Program-made: the position numbers and the translations under genes
Notes under the pieces: model-generated
Told to the model about the DNA's origin: nothing
What the model saw: only the letters and a program-made list of their open reading frames with translations
Databases searched by the model: none
Assembly (NCBI GenBank): GCA_030632035.1
Contig: DAOVJZ010000097.1
Location: 1-6,041 of the forward strand
Length of the DNA stretch: 6,041 nt
Direction: 5' to 3'
Source: Granulosicoccaceae bacterium
GTDB lineage: Bacteria > Pseudomonadota > Gammaproteobacteria > DAOVJZ01
Shown here: one piece after another, positions 1 through 5,918 of the stretch
Position numbering within the stretch: position 1 is the stretch's first letter
Layout: the number at the start of each line of letters is the position of its first letter

Positions 1-130
1 AGACGGTCGTTCAATTCATTTTCCGGCAAAAATCCTGCAGCAGTTTCTGGCCCACGATGGGATTAAAGGTTCTTTTGCATTGCAATATGACGACACAGGC
101 AAGTTCTCCAGTATCAGAAAAATTGCCTGA
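1..130 (+). CDS. DUF2835-like small protein, C-terminal part
   Basis: This is the 3' end of a plus-strand gene that begins before the window. The first whole codon is at position 2, and 42 codons precede the TGA at 128-130. The peptide starts DGRSIHFPAKIL and continues through FLAHDGIKGSF to end FSSIRKIA. This matches my memory of the C-terminal half of DUF2835 proteins: a DGR...FPA.. stretch, then H.GI.G.F and a short basic tail. Those proteins are roughly 70-75 residues, so a little under half is missing. The function of the family is unknown; the fold is presumably small and beta-rich. The stop lies 14 bases before the next start, suggesting co-transcription with the S24-type gene and prmB. 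The family call rests on recall of a short motif. Confidence 0.7.
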   Translation, partial: DGRSIHFPAKILQQFLAHDGIKGSFALQYDDTGKFSSIRKIA

Positions 131-144
131 CCAAGAGGTGTGAT

Positions 145-471
145 ATGAGTAGTAGTGAGATAGGTGGTTGTTCTGCAGAAAACACAGAACCGTATGCCTT
201 GCGTTCAATAGATGACAGTATGTGGCCCGAGTTTGAAGTCGGTGCAGTTATTATTGTTGATCCCGGTGGCATGCTTAGAGACGGTGTTTATATCGTAGCC
301 GATCATGAAGATGAACCTATTTTTAGACAGCTGATAATTCATGAAGAAAAACGTTATCTGAAACCCATTAATGATCTTTATCCTACGCTGGAACTGCAAG
401 AAGACGCCAAGATCCATGGTGTCGTGATTCAGAAATACCACAAACGCAAACGTACTCATTACAATCGTTAA
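145..471 (+). CDS. Stand-alone S24 (LexA/signal-peptidase-like) fold protein, probably non-catalytic
   Basis: This 108-residue protein corresponds to the C-terminal peptidase domain of LexA/UmuD-type S24 proteins, with no N-terminal helix-turn-helix. The Ser-Met-x-Pro motif is at residues 25-28 (DDSMWPEF), in the position of the LexA nucleophile. It is followed by a G-x-hydrophobic-D segment (33-39), the RDGVYIV strand (45-51) and the FRQL strand (60-63). In LexA the equivalent of this last strand carries the general-base Lys (VKRL); here Arg61 stands there, so the Ser/Lys dyad appears incomplete. There is no signal peptide or membrane segment, and no obvious Ala-Gly self-cleavage site. The C-terminus is basic (KYHKRKRTHYNR). 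The ATG at 145 has AGAGGT at 134-139 upstream. The gene is followed after 9 bases by prmB. I recall similar small S24 proteins in other Gammaproteobacteria but no established role; DNA damage regulation cannot be inferred. Confidence 0.8.
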   Translation: MSSSEIGGCSAENTEPYALRSIDDSMWPEFEVGAVIIVDPGGMLRDGVYIVADHEDEPIFRQLIIHEEKRYLKPINDLYPTLELQEDAKIHGVVIQKYHKRKRTHYNR

Positions 472-480
472 TTTTTCCCT

Positions 481-1389
481 ATGTCATCGAACAAGCAATC
501 TGTTGAAACGCTTTCGACACCTCGTGATTTGGTGTTGTGGGCAGAGCAGCAATTCAATAATGCAAACCTGTTTTTCGGACATGGTACAGACAATGCGCTG
601 GATGAGGCGGTGTTGCTCGTATTTCATGTGTTTGGCTTCCCGTTTGATGTTAGCGATAAAAAACTGGATTTGCCTGCGGAGGAAACAGAGCGTGCACGTG
701 CTATTGAATTAATTCAGCAGCGCATTGATACACGCAAGCCAGCATCATATCTAATTAACAAGGCATGGTTCCTGGGTAAAGAATATTATGTGGATGAACG
801 TGTGCTTGTTCCGCGTTCTCCCATTGCGGAATTAATTGCGGAACAATTTGTTCCCTGGATTACAGAAAGCGATGTAACGAATATTCTTGATTTATGTACT
901 GGCAGTGGGTGTATTGCTTTAGGTTGTGCAGAATATTTTCCTGAGGCAAACGTGGTTGGTTCAGATATATCAAAAGAGGCACTGGCAGTAGCAGGAATAA
1001 ACAAGCAACAACATGAAGCCGGTAGCAGGGTAGAGTTTGTGGAATCAGACGTGTTCGATAACATCCCACAAAAACAGTACGACATTATTGTTTCCAACCC
1101 ACCCTATGTGGATGCACAAGACATGGCCAGTTTGCCGGATGAATTCAAACACGAACCCTCATTGGGGCTGAAAGCAGGTTCGGATGGGCTGGAGATTGTA
1201 CACAGGATTTTACAGCAGGCCGGCCAATTTATGACGGATAAGGGTATAATCGTGGTTGAAGTGGGTAACAGTCAGGAAGCCTTGATGGAAGCCTATCCAA
1301 AAGCCCCCTTTACGTGGCTGGAGTTTGAATACGGTGGTGATGGGGTTTTCCTGTTAACCGCTGAACAGGTGAAAGGGTTGAGTAATTAA
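481..1389 (+). CDS. prmB: Ribosomal protein uL3 glutamine N5-methyltransferase PrmB
   Basis: PrmB uses S-adenosylmethionine to methylate a glutamine side chain of 50S ribosomal protein uL3 (Gln150 in E. coli) during ribosome assembly in the cytoplasm. The 302-residue product matches the E. coli protein (310 residues) throughout. It has the N-terminal helical domain with FGHGTDNALDEA (residues 32-43) and the linker NKAWFLGKEYYVDERVLVPRSP. The SAM-binding motif I DLCTGSGCIA is at 137-146, and the glutamine-binding catalytic NPPY is at 206-209. The C-terminal FTWLEFEYGGDGVF is typical of PrmB and separates it from PrmC, the release-factor methyltransferase. The start is bounded by an in-frame stop, the preceding gene's TAA at 469-471, so ATG 481 is the natural choice. 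No Shine-Dalgarno sequence is visible in the 9-base gap, which suggests coupled translation. In E. coli prmB sits next to aroC; here two genes lie between them. Confidence 0.97.
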   Translation: MSSNKQSVETLSTPRDLVLWAEQQFNNANLFFGHGTDNALDEAVLLVFHVFGFPFDVSDKKLDLPAEETERARAIELIQQRIDTRKPASYLINKAWFLGKEYYVDERVLVPRSPIAELIAEQFVPWITESDVTNILDLCTGSGCIALGCAEYFPEANVVGSDISKEALAVAGINKQQHEAGSRVEFVESDVFDNIPQKQYDIIVSNPPYVDAQDMASLPDEFKHEPSLGLKAGSDGLEIVHRILQQAGQFMTDKGIIVVEVGNSQEALMEAYPKAPFTWLEFEYGGDGVFLLTAEQVKGLSN

Positions 1390-1398
1390 GAGGAAGTT

Positions 1399-1722
1399 AT
1401 GGCAATAAGGCGCGCAAAAACAGTCGATGAATATGTCCGCCTGATCGATCAGGCTATTGATGAGGTCGACGAACTCAGAATGACCGTAGAATACGATCCA
1501 GAGGGTATGCAAGGCGTGCTTAAGTTTATTGAAGATCTGGAAAGGGAAATTAAAACGCTAAAACAACAAATGATCGATGGGGATTATCGCTTTGATAATA
1601 AGGATCTCCGGTTTATGATTGTTGTAGAAGAACAGGATGATCGCCTGTTTCCGTTTAAGCATATTTTCCGCATGATCAACGAGACACATAAAAAAGGTCT
1701 TGATGTAGATAGCAAAGACTAA
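1399..1722 (+). CDS. Conserved-looking 107-residue acidic helical protein, function unknown
   Basis: I do not recognise a function. The product is small, soluble and acidic, with no signal peptide, membrane segment or cysteine. Two amphipathic helices are likely: residues 8-29 (TVDEYVRLIDQAIDEVDELRMT) and 37-59 (through FIEDLEREIKTLKQQM). A compact block follows: D-L-R-F-M at 69-73, F-P-F at 84-86, and I-N-E-T-H-K-K-G-L-D-V at 93-103, which looks like a family signature. From memory, short proteins of this shape are sometimes labelled GspF in databases. That name would be wrong here, since true GspF is about 400 residues with transmembrane helices. ATG 1399 has a strong AAGAGGAAG purine tract at 1388-1396 overlapping the prmB stop, so expression is probably coupled to prmB. 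hemN follows 17 bases after its stop. Confidence 0.85.
   Translation: MAIRRAKTVDEYVRLIDQAIDEVDELRMTVEYDPEGMQGVLKFIEDLEREIKTLKQQMIDGDYRFDNKDLRFMIVVEEQDDRLFPFKHIFRMINETHKKGLDVDSKD
1439..1454. repeat. 16-base perfect palindrome with two adjacent GATC sites
   Basis: GCCTGATCGATCAGGC reads identically on both strands and sits inside the 107-residue unknown gene, encoding R-L-I-D-Q-A. The two GATC tetramers abut at 1443-1450. It may be a coincidence of codons; no role is claimed. Confidence 0.5.
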
Positions 1723-1724
1723 TT

Positions 1725-1728
1725 GGAG
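1725..1728 (+). promoter_or_regulatory. Ribosome-binding site supporting the GTG start of hemN
   Basis: GGAG at 1725-1728 lies 11 bases before GTG 1740, in the short gap after the preceding stop. It supports the GTG start over the internal ATG at 1764. With GTG, the N-terminus (IEFDMDLIKRYDVSGPRY) aligns with E. coli HemN (IDWDLALIQKYNYSGPRY) almost from its first residue. The spacing is slightly long. Confidence 0.6.
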
Positions 1729-1739
1729 CAAGCTACAAC

Positions 1740-3125
1740 GTGAAACAAACTATTGAATTTGATATGGACCTGATTAAACGTTATGACGTTTCAGGGCCAC
1801 GTTATACGTCTTATCCGACCGCAGTCCAGTTTACTGATCAATTTGGCGAAGCCGATTACCGCAAGCAGGCTGAAGCCGGCAATAGCCAATCAGGAAAACC
1901 ATTATCACTTTATTTTCATATTCCGTTTTGTGATACCGTTTGTTTTTATTGTGCCTGTAACAAAATAGCGACCAAAGATCGCAGCAAAGGCGCTCCTTAT
2001 CTGGAGCGCGTCTTTAAAGATATCGCCATGCAGGGCGCATTATTCGACAATACCCATAAAGTCGATCAATTGCATTGGGGTGGTGGTACGCCGACGTTTA
2101 TCAGTCATGCAGAAATGACACAACTCATGGATAAAACCCGTGAGCATTTTAATCTGCATGACGATGACACAGGTGAGTATTCAATTGAAGTCGATCCACG
2201 TGAGGCAGATGCCGATACTGTCAAGGTGTTGCGCAAGTTAGGCTTCAATCGCTTGAGTATGGGTGTGCAGGATTTTGAACCAGCCGTGCAAAAGGCAGTT
2301 AATCGAATTCAACCTGAAAGCATTACCTTGGCTACACTAGAGGCAGCACGCAGTGAAGGCTTCAAATCTATCAGCCTGGATCTTATTTATGGTTTGCCGC
2401 TTCAAACAGCTAAAACTTTTGAACGTACAGTACAACGTGCAATTGAGTTTGGTACAGATCGTATGTCTATTTTTAACTATGCACATCTACCGGAAATGTT
2501 TAAGCCACAACGCAGAATTAATGTGGAAGAATTACCATCATCAACCGTAAAACTGGAGATCCTTAAAAATACTATCGATCAGCTGACTGATGCCGGTTAT
2601 GTATATATTGGTATGGATCACTTTGCCAAACCGGATGATGAACTGGCCGTTGCACAAAGAGAAGGTACGTTGTATCGAAACTTTCAGGGGTATTCTACCC
2701 ATGCTGAGTGTGATCTGATTGGTCTTGGTGTGACTTCGATTGGCATGGTAGGAGACAGCTACAGTCAGAATGTAAAAACACTGGATGAGTATTATGCCTG
2801 CATTGATGAGGGACGGTTCCCGATCCTGAGAGGCTTTACACTGGATGCTGATGACAAATTGCGTCGTGAAGTGATTACCCAGTTAATTTGTCACTTCTCA
2901 CTGAATAAACAAACGATTGAACAACAGTACCAGATTACATTTGATGACTATTTCAAAATCGAACTGGAACAGCTGAAGTCAATGCAAGACGATGGTCTGC
3001 TTGCGCTTTCAAGCGACAAGATAGAAGTCCAACCTGCTGGACGTTTATTGATTAGAAATATCTGCATGATCTTCGATAAATATTTACGCGAAAAGAAAGA
3101 ACAGCGGTTTTCCAAAGTTATTTAA
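1740..3125 (+). CDS. hemN: Oxygen-independent coproporphyrinogen III dehydrogenase HemN
   Basis: HemN is a radical-SAM enzyme. It oxidatively decarboxylates two propionate side chains of coproporphyrinogen III to give protoporphyrinogen IX in haem synthesis without oxygen. The 461-residue product is close to the E. coli enzyme (457) along its length. The radical-SAM motif CxxxCxxC is at Cys64, Cys68 and Cys71, followed by Cys73, the extra conserved Cys that marks true HemN over HemW-like relatives. Tyr58 (SLYFHIPFC context) matches the substrate-region Tyr of the E. coli enzyme. Further landmarks are LHWGGGTPTF, IEVDPREAD, RLSMGVQDF, DLIYGLPLQT, NYAHLPEMF, GMDHFAKPDDELAVAQREG, and the HemN-specific C-terminal domain ending LLIRNICMIFDKYLR..FSKVI. 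The start is GTG. No FNR/Anr-type TTGAT-N4-ATCAA box is visible just upstream. Its position in a prmB operon differs from E. coli. Confidence 0.97.
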   Translation: MKQTIEFDMDLIKRYDVSGPRYTSYPTAVQFTDQFGEADYRKQAEAGNSQSGKPLSLYFHIPFCDTVCFYCACNKIATKDRSKGAPYLERVFKDIAMQGALFDNTHKVDQLHWGGGTPTFISHAEMTQLMDKTREHFNLHDDDTGEYSIEVDPREADADTVKVLRKLGFNRLSMGVQDFEPAVQKAVNRIQPESITLATLEAARSEGFKSISLDLIYGLPLQTAKTFERTVQRAIEFGTDRMSIFNYAHLPEMFKPQRRINVEELPSSTVKLEILKNTIDQLTDAGYVYIGMDHFAKPDDELAVAQREGTLYRNFQGYSTHAECDLIGLGVTSIGMVGDSYSQNVKTLDEYYACIDEGRFPILRGFTLDADDKLRREVITQLICHFSLNKQTIEQQYQITFDDYFKIELEQLKSMQDDGLLALSSDKIEVQPAGRLLIRNICMIFDKYLREKKEQRFSKVI

Positions 3126-3139
3126 GCTTCCGCGAACAC

Positions 3140-3168
3140 AAGACAGATCCCCCATAAACAGCTACAAT
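3140..3168 (+). promoter_or_regulatory. Putative sigma70 promoter for aroC
   Basis: The 50-base gap between hemN and aroC contains AAGACA at 3140-3145 (4 of 6 to the -35 consensus), a 17-base spacer, and TACAAT at 3163-3168 (5 of 6 to the -10 consensus). Seven bases separate the -10 hexamer from the A of the aroC ATG, so transcription would begin at or within a base or two of the start codon. This agrees with the absence of a Shine-Dalgarno sequence before aroC. Prediction by eye only. aroC could also be read from the upstream operon, because I see no terminator after hemN. Confidence 0.55.
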
Positions 3169-3175
3169 ATTCTGC

Positions 3176-4279
3176 ATGTCTGGGAATTCAATTGGAAAAT
3201 TATTCACAGTAACCGGTTTTGGAGAAAGCCACGGGCTTGCTCTGGGTTGCGTCGTGGACGGGTGTCCACCCGGTCTGGAACTGCATGAAGCAGATTTACA
3301 GCACGATCTGGATCGCCGCAAACCCGGTCAGTCTCGTCATACCACGCAACGGCGTGAGGATGACGTGGTGCGGATTTTGTCAGGTGTATTTGAAGGCAAG
3401 ACCACAGGCGCGCCAATTGGGCTACTGATTGATAATACCGATCAACGTTCTAAAGATTACTCCGATATCATGGATCGTTTTCGCCCCGGCCATGCTGATT
3501 ACACTTACCAGCAAAAATACGGTGTGCGTGATTATCGTGGCGGAGGGCGTTCATCTGCGCGCGAAACAGCCATGCGTGTGGCGGCAGGGTCCATTGCTAA
3601 AAAATACCTGAATGAAAAATACGGTATTACTATTCATGGTTATCTTGCCCAGTTAGGACCGATCAAACCAGCAGTACTGGACTGGAGTGAAATCGAAAAG
3701 AATCCATTCTTCTGTCCTGATGTGGAAAAAGTAAAAGAATTGGAAGATTACATGGATGCCTTGCGCAAGGAAGGTGATTCTGTGGGTGCACGTATCAACG
3801 TGGTTGCCCGCGGTGTGCCACCAGGATTGGGCGAACCTATTTTTGATCGTCTTGATGCCGAGATTGCGCATGCCTTAATGAGTATTAATGCGGTGAAGGG
3901 TGTCGAGATCGGTGCCGGCTTTGATTCTGTTGAACAAAAGGGCACAGAGCATCGTGATGAAATCACACCAGAAGGTTTCCTGAGTAACAATGCCGGCGGT
4001 GTGCTGGGTGGTATTTCCAGTGGTCAGGATATTGTCGCCAGTATTGCGATGAAGCCAACCTCCAGTATTCGTATCCCGGGTAAAACAGTTGATATTACAG
4101 GCAAGTCGACGGAGGTAGTTACAACAGGTCGTCATGATCCTTGCGTTGGCATTCGTGCGACACCTATCGCTGAAGCCATGCTGGCTATCGTGCTGATGGA
4201 TCATATCTTGCGCCATCGTGGGCAGAATGCTGATGTAGTATCAGATACCCCGGTTATTCCCGCAAAACCTACTGAGTAA
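3176..4279 (+). CDS. aroC: Chorismate synthase AroC
   Basis: AroC catalyses the last shikimate-pathway step, the trans-1,4 elimination of phosphate from 5-enolpyruvylshikimate-3-phosphate to chorismate. It needs reduced FMN and works as a cytoplasmic tetramer. The 367-residue product is nearly colinear with E. coli AroC (361). Conserved blocks are GNSIGKLFTVTGFGESHG (His19), DLDRRKPG, RPGHADYTY (His106), DYRGGGRSSARET (119-131), INAVKGVEIG, NNAGGVLGGISSG and GRHDPCVGIRA (from 318). The two histidines correspond to the general-acid pair of the family. The short tail after QNADV (ending VIPAKPTE) is slightly longer than in E. coli and not conserved. ATG 3176 gives the expected MSGNSIG N-terminus, but no Shine-Dalgarno sequence precedes it. 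See the promoter entry. The gene is intact. Confidence 0.98.
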   Translation: MSGNSIGKLFTVTGFGESHGLALGCVVDGCPPGLELHEADLQHDLDRRKPGQSRHTTQRREDDVVRILSGVFEGKTTGAPIGLLIDNTDQRSKDYSDIMDRFRPGHADYTYQQKYGVRDYRGGGRSSARETAMRVAAGSIAKKYLNEKYGITIHGYLAQLGPIKPAVLDWSEIEKNPFFCPDVEKVKELEDYMDALRKEGDSVGARINVVARGVPPGLGEPIFDRLDAEIAHALMSINAVKGVEIGAGFDSVEQKGTEHRDEITPEGFLSNNAGGVLGGISSGQDIVASIAMKPTSSIRIPGKTVDITGKSTEVVTTGRHDPCVGIRATPIAEAMLAIVLMDHILRHRGQNADVVSDTPVIPAKPTE

Positions 4280-4373
4280 CCCAAAATTACATTTAATACC
4301 AAGCTGTATTTGAGAAACAATTTATTATATCTTTCCTGAAGTTCTGTTTAAAAGCAATCAGGGAATCCTGCCA
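4280..4373 (+). promoter_or_regulatory. AT-rich intergenic region, presumed promoter and leader of the LpxR-like gene
   Basis: This 94-base gap follows aroC. I see no GC-rich hairpin with a U-tract, so no intrinsic terminator is called. The middle is AT-rich: TATTAT at 4323-4328 resembles a -10 element (5 of 6), but no good -35 sits at 16-18 bases. TTGAGA at 4310-4315 is a fair -35 match but has no -10 at the right distance. AGGGA at 4360-4364 is the likely ribosome-binding site, 9 bases before ATG 4374. It lies in a small perfect hairpin, CAGG-GAAT-CCTG (4359-4370), and alternatively can pair with CCTGA at 4335-4339. Both pairings are weak. Confidence 0.35.
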
Positions 4374-5399
4374 ATGAAAAGGAATTTCTTCCTGCCTCTG
4401 ACACTACTTGTATTAGTGTTGACTACTAACTTAGACGCCGCCACATACACTAAAGGCGTTGGTGTTTATTTTGATCAGGATATGTTTACTCCATTATTGA
4501 ATGAAGATCGTGATTATACTATGGGTTTTGCGGTTGAGATATTTAAGGATAAAGGAACAAATATTTTCGACGGGGTACTTTGTGATATTGCAAAGCACCT
4601 TGATTTGCATTGCACCAACAACAAGTCTGCACGTAGTTATATTTTCGGGTCAGTAAATTACACACCGGATAATATTGGCAGTGTTGACTCGGTTCAGGAT
4701 GATCGTCCCTATGCCTCTCTATTATATTTTTCCAGCAAACGTGTTATTGCCAGCAAGAATAGTGCAGTAGGCATTGAGTTGCAGGCAGGCTTCCTAGGTT
4801 TAAAAGTGGGTGAAGAAATACAGGAATATTTTCATGAGGCATGGCGTGGTGTAACAGGGAAAAACGAACCGGTTGACCCACGTGGTTGGCGTCATCAGAT
4901 TTCAGATGGAGGCGAACCCACTTTTCGTTTCCGGTTTAATAATCTGAATTTATTAAAGAACCGCCACCAATCCAGTGACGGGTGGGATTCTGCGTGGATG
5001 TGGGATACCTCGGTTGGTTATCAAATCAATGCCAGCGCAGGACTAATGGCGCGTGTCGGAAAAATAAGAAGTGATATCTGGACAGTGCCTTATGATCCAA
5101 TTAATAGAGGAAACTTTCTGCCAGCTACAAAGGGAAATGAATGGTACTTTTGGATAGCCGGTCGTACAAGGCTGGTTGGTTACGATGCATTATTGCAAGG
5201 TCAATTCAGAAACAGTGATGTCACCTTCAATTCCAGCGACATTGAAAGACTGGTTCTGGAGGGTGCATTCGGATTAACTGGTGGATATGGCCCTCTTCAG
5301 GTCACACTGGCAATTAATGGAAAATCAGCTGAAGTAAAAAGTGGAGCAGCAGACCGCAATCATTACTGGGGTGGGTTATACGTGATGTATCGCTATTAA
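4374..5399 (+). CDS. LpxR-family outer-membrane lipid A 3'-O-deacylase-like beta-barrel
   Basis: This 341-residue protein has a clear signal peptide: MKR, a hydrophobic core at residues 5-18, and probable cleavage near DAA at 21-23. It ends in a beta-barrel C-terminus with alternating aromatics (LYVMYRY). The mature part matches the LpxR/DUF2219 pattern. It has a short N-terminal strand with an acidic pair then DRDYTMG (45-51), YTPDNIG, DRPYAS (110-115), GEEIQEYFHEAW with His154, and GWRHQISDGGEP (171-182). Known LpxR enzymes are 12-stranded barrels that remove the 3'-linked acyloxyacyl group of lipid A, using an active-site His and calcium. His154 fits that His. The usual Asn-Asp pair of the first strand reads Asp34-Gln35-Asp36 here, and the usual DRPYAG ends in Ser. 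Activity and the exact lipid target are therefore uncertain. The gene is probably single, convergent with greB. Confidence 0.85.
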   Translation: MKRNFFLPLTLLVLVLTTNLDAATYTKGVGVYFDQDMFTPLLNEDRDYTMGFAVEIFKDKGTNIFDGVLCDIAKHLDLHCTNNKSARSYIFGSVNYTPDNIGSVDSVQDDRPYASLLYFSSKRVIASKNSAVGIELQAGFLGLKVGEEIQEYFHEAWRGVTGKNEPVDPRGWRHQISDGGEPTFRFRFNNLNLLKNRHQSSDGWDSAWMWDTSVGYQINASAGLMARVGKIRSDIWTVPYDPINRGNFLPATKGNEWYFWIAGRTRLVGYDALLQGQFRNSDVTFNSSDIERLVLEGAFGLTGGYGPLQVTLAINGKSAEVKSGAADRNHYWGGLYVMYRY

Positions 5400-5406
5400 A
5401 TATTTG

Positions 5407-5910
5407 TTATTTTATTGGTTCGTAGGACACATCAACAATATAAAATATCTTTTCGCCTTCTGGGAGTTTTACAGTTACCTCATCATCAATGGATTTTTTC
5501 ATGAGCGCGCGCGCGACGGGGGAGTCCATACTGATAAAACCTTTCTTTACATCAAATTCATCCGGCCCAACTATTCGATAGATAATTTCGTTGCTGTCTT
5601 CATCTTCCAGTCTGACCCATGCACCAAAAAAGACAGCAGAAAGATCAGAAGGTTTGTCACGAACAATTTTTAAATCAGGCAAACGTTTTTGTAGATAACG
5701 AATACGCCGATCAATCTCGCGCAATTGCTTTTTACGGTATATATATTCAGCATTTTCAGAACGATCGCCTTCAGCGGCGGCGGCCGATAGTGCGGTGGTA
5801 ACTTCTCTACGCAAAACCCACAAACCATCCAGTTCAGACTGGAGGGTTTCATAACCTTCGGGGGTTATATAGGGAGAGGACTTGGGTTGTGGTGGTCGGT
5901 AGCGCCCCAT
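5407..5910 (-). CDS. greB: Transcription elongation factor GreB
   Basis: GreB binds the secondary channel of RNA polymerase and stimulates cleavage of the backtracked transcript 3' end, rescuing arrested complexes. The 167-residue product has the N-terminal antiparallel coiled coil (about residues 14-90). The acidic tip GDRSENAEY is at 48-56, with Asp49 and Glu52 as the presumed magnesium-coordinating pair. The C-terminal FKBP-like domain follows (about 95-167). The run KKQLREIDRRIRYL and the FFGAWV, RIVGPDE and ISMDSPVARALM segments are GreB-type rather than GreA-type. The basic, Pro-rich start MGRYRPPQPKSSPYIT is longer than in E. coli GreB (158 residues) but resembles the N-terminus I recall from other Gammaproteobacteria, supporting ATG at 5910. 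The gene lies 6 bases after slyD and is probably translated in coupling with it. Confidence 0.96.
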   Translation of the reverse strand: MGRYRPPQPKSSPYITPEGYETLQSELDGLWVLRREVTTALSAAAAEGDRSENAEYIYRKKQLREIDRRIRYLQKRLPDLKIVRDKPSDLSAVFFGAWVRLEDEDSNEIIYRIVGPDEFDVKKGFISMDSPVARALMKKSIDDEVTVKLPEGEKIFYIVDVSYEPIK

Positions 5911-5913
5911 AAT

Positions 5914-5918
5914 ACCTT
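5914..5918 (-). promoter_or_regulatory. greB ribosome-binding site overlapping the slyD stop
   Basis: On the minus strand the sequence before greB reads GAATAAGGTATTATG. AAGGT (5914-5918) shares its first two bases with the slyD TAA stop (5917-5919) and lies 3 bases before the ATG. The spacing is short. This arrangement favours greB translation by ribosomes finishing slyD. Confidence 0.5.

Noticed and set aside
145..471. SOS repressor (LexA) or UmuD
   Set aside because: There is no helix-turn-helix, no clear cleavage site and no catalytic Lys at the expected place; an SOS role is not supported.
786..1097. 103-codon minus-strand open frame opposite prmB
   Set aside because: It lies wholly within intact prmB, and its translation is low-complexity and unlike any family I know.
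1723..1739. FNR/Anr box before hemN
   Set aside because: The gap is only 17 bases and contains no TTGAT-N4-ATCAA-like sequence.
3118..3416. Minus-strand open frames across the start of aroC
   Set aside because: They are antisense shadows of the well-conserved AroC coding sequence, with no ribosome-binding site or recognisable protein features.
3875..4216. 113-codon minus-strand open frame opposite aroC
   Set aside because: It overlaps a conserved part of AroC and has composition typical of an antisense shadow (rich in Thr, Asn and His).
5408..5447. Inverted repeat TATTTTAT / ATAAAATA as a terminator for the convergent genes
   Set aside because: The 8-base stem is entirely A/T with a 24-base loop and lies in greB coding sequence; it is too weak for a terminator.
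5505..5515. Alternating GCGCGCGCGCG run as a Z-DNA or slippage site
   Set aside because: It is 11 bases long and fully explained by Val-Ala-Arg-Ala-Leu codons in a conserved GreB segment.
5404..5673. 89-codon plus-strand open frame opposite greB
   Set aside because: It is antisense to a fully conserved greB and has no ribosome-binding site of its own.
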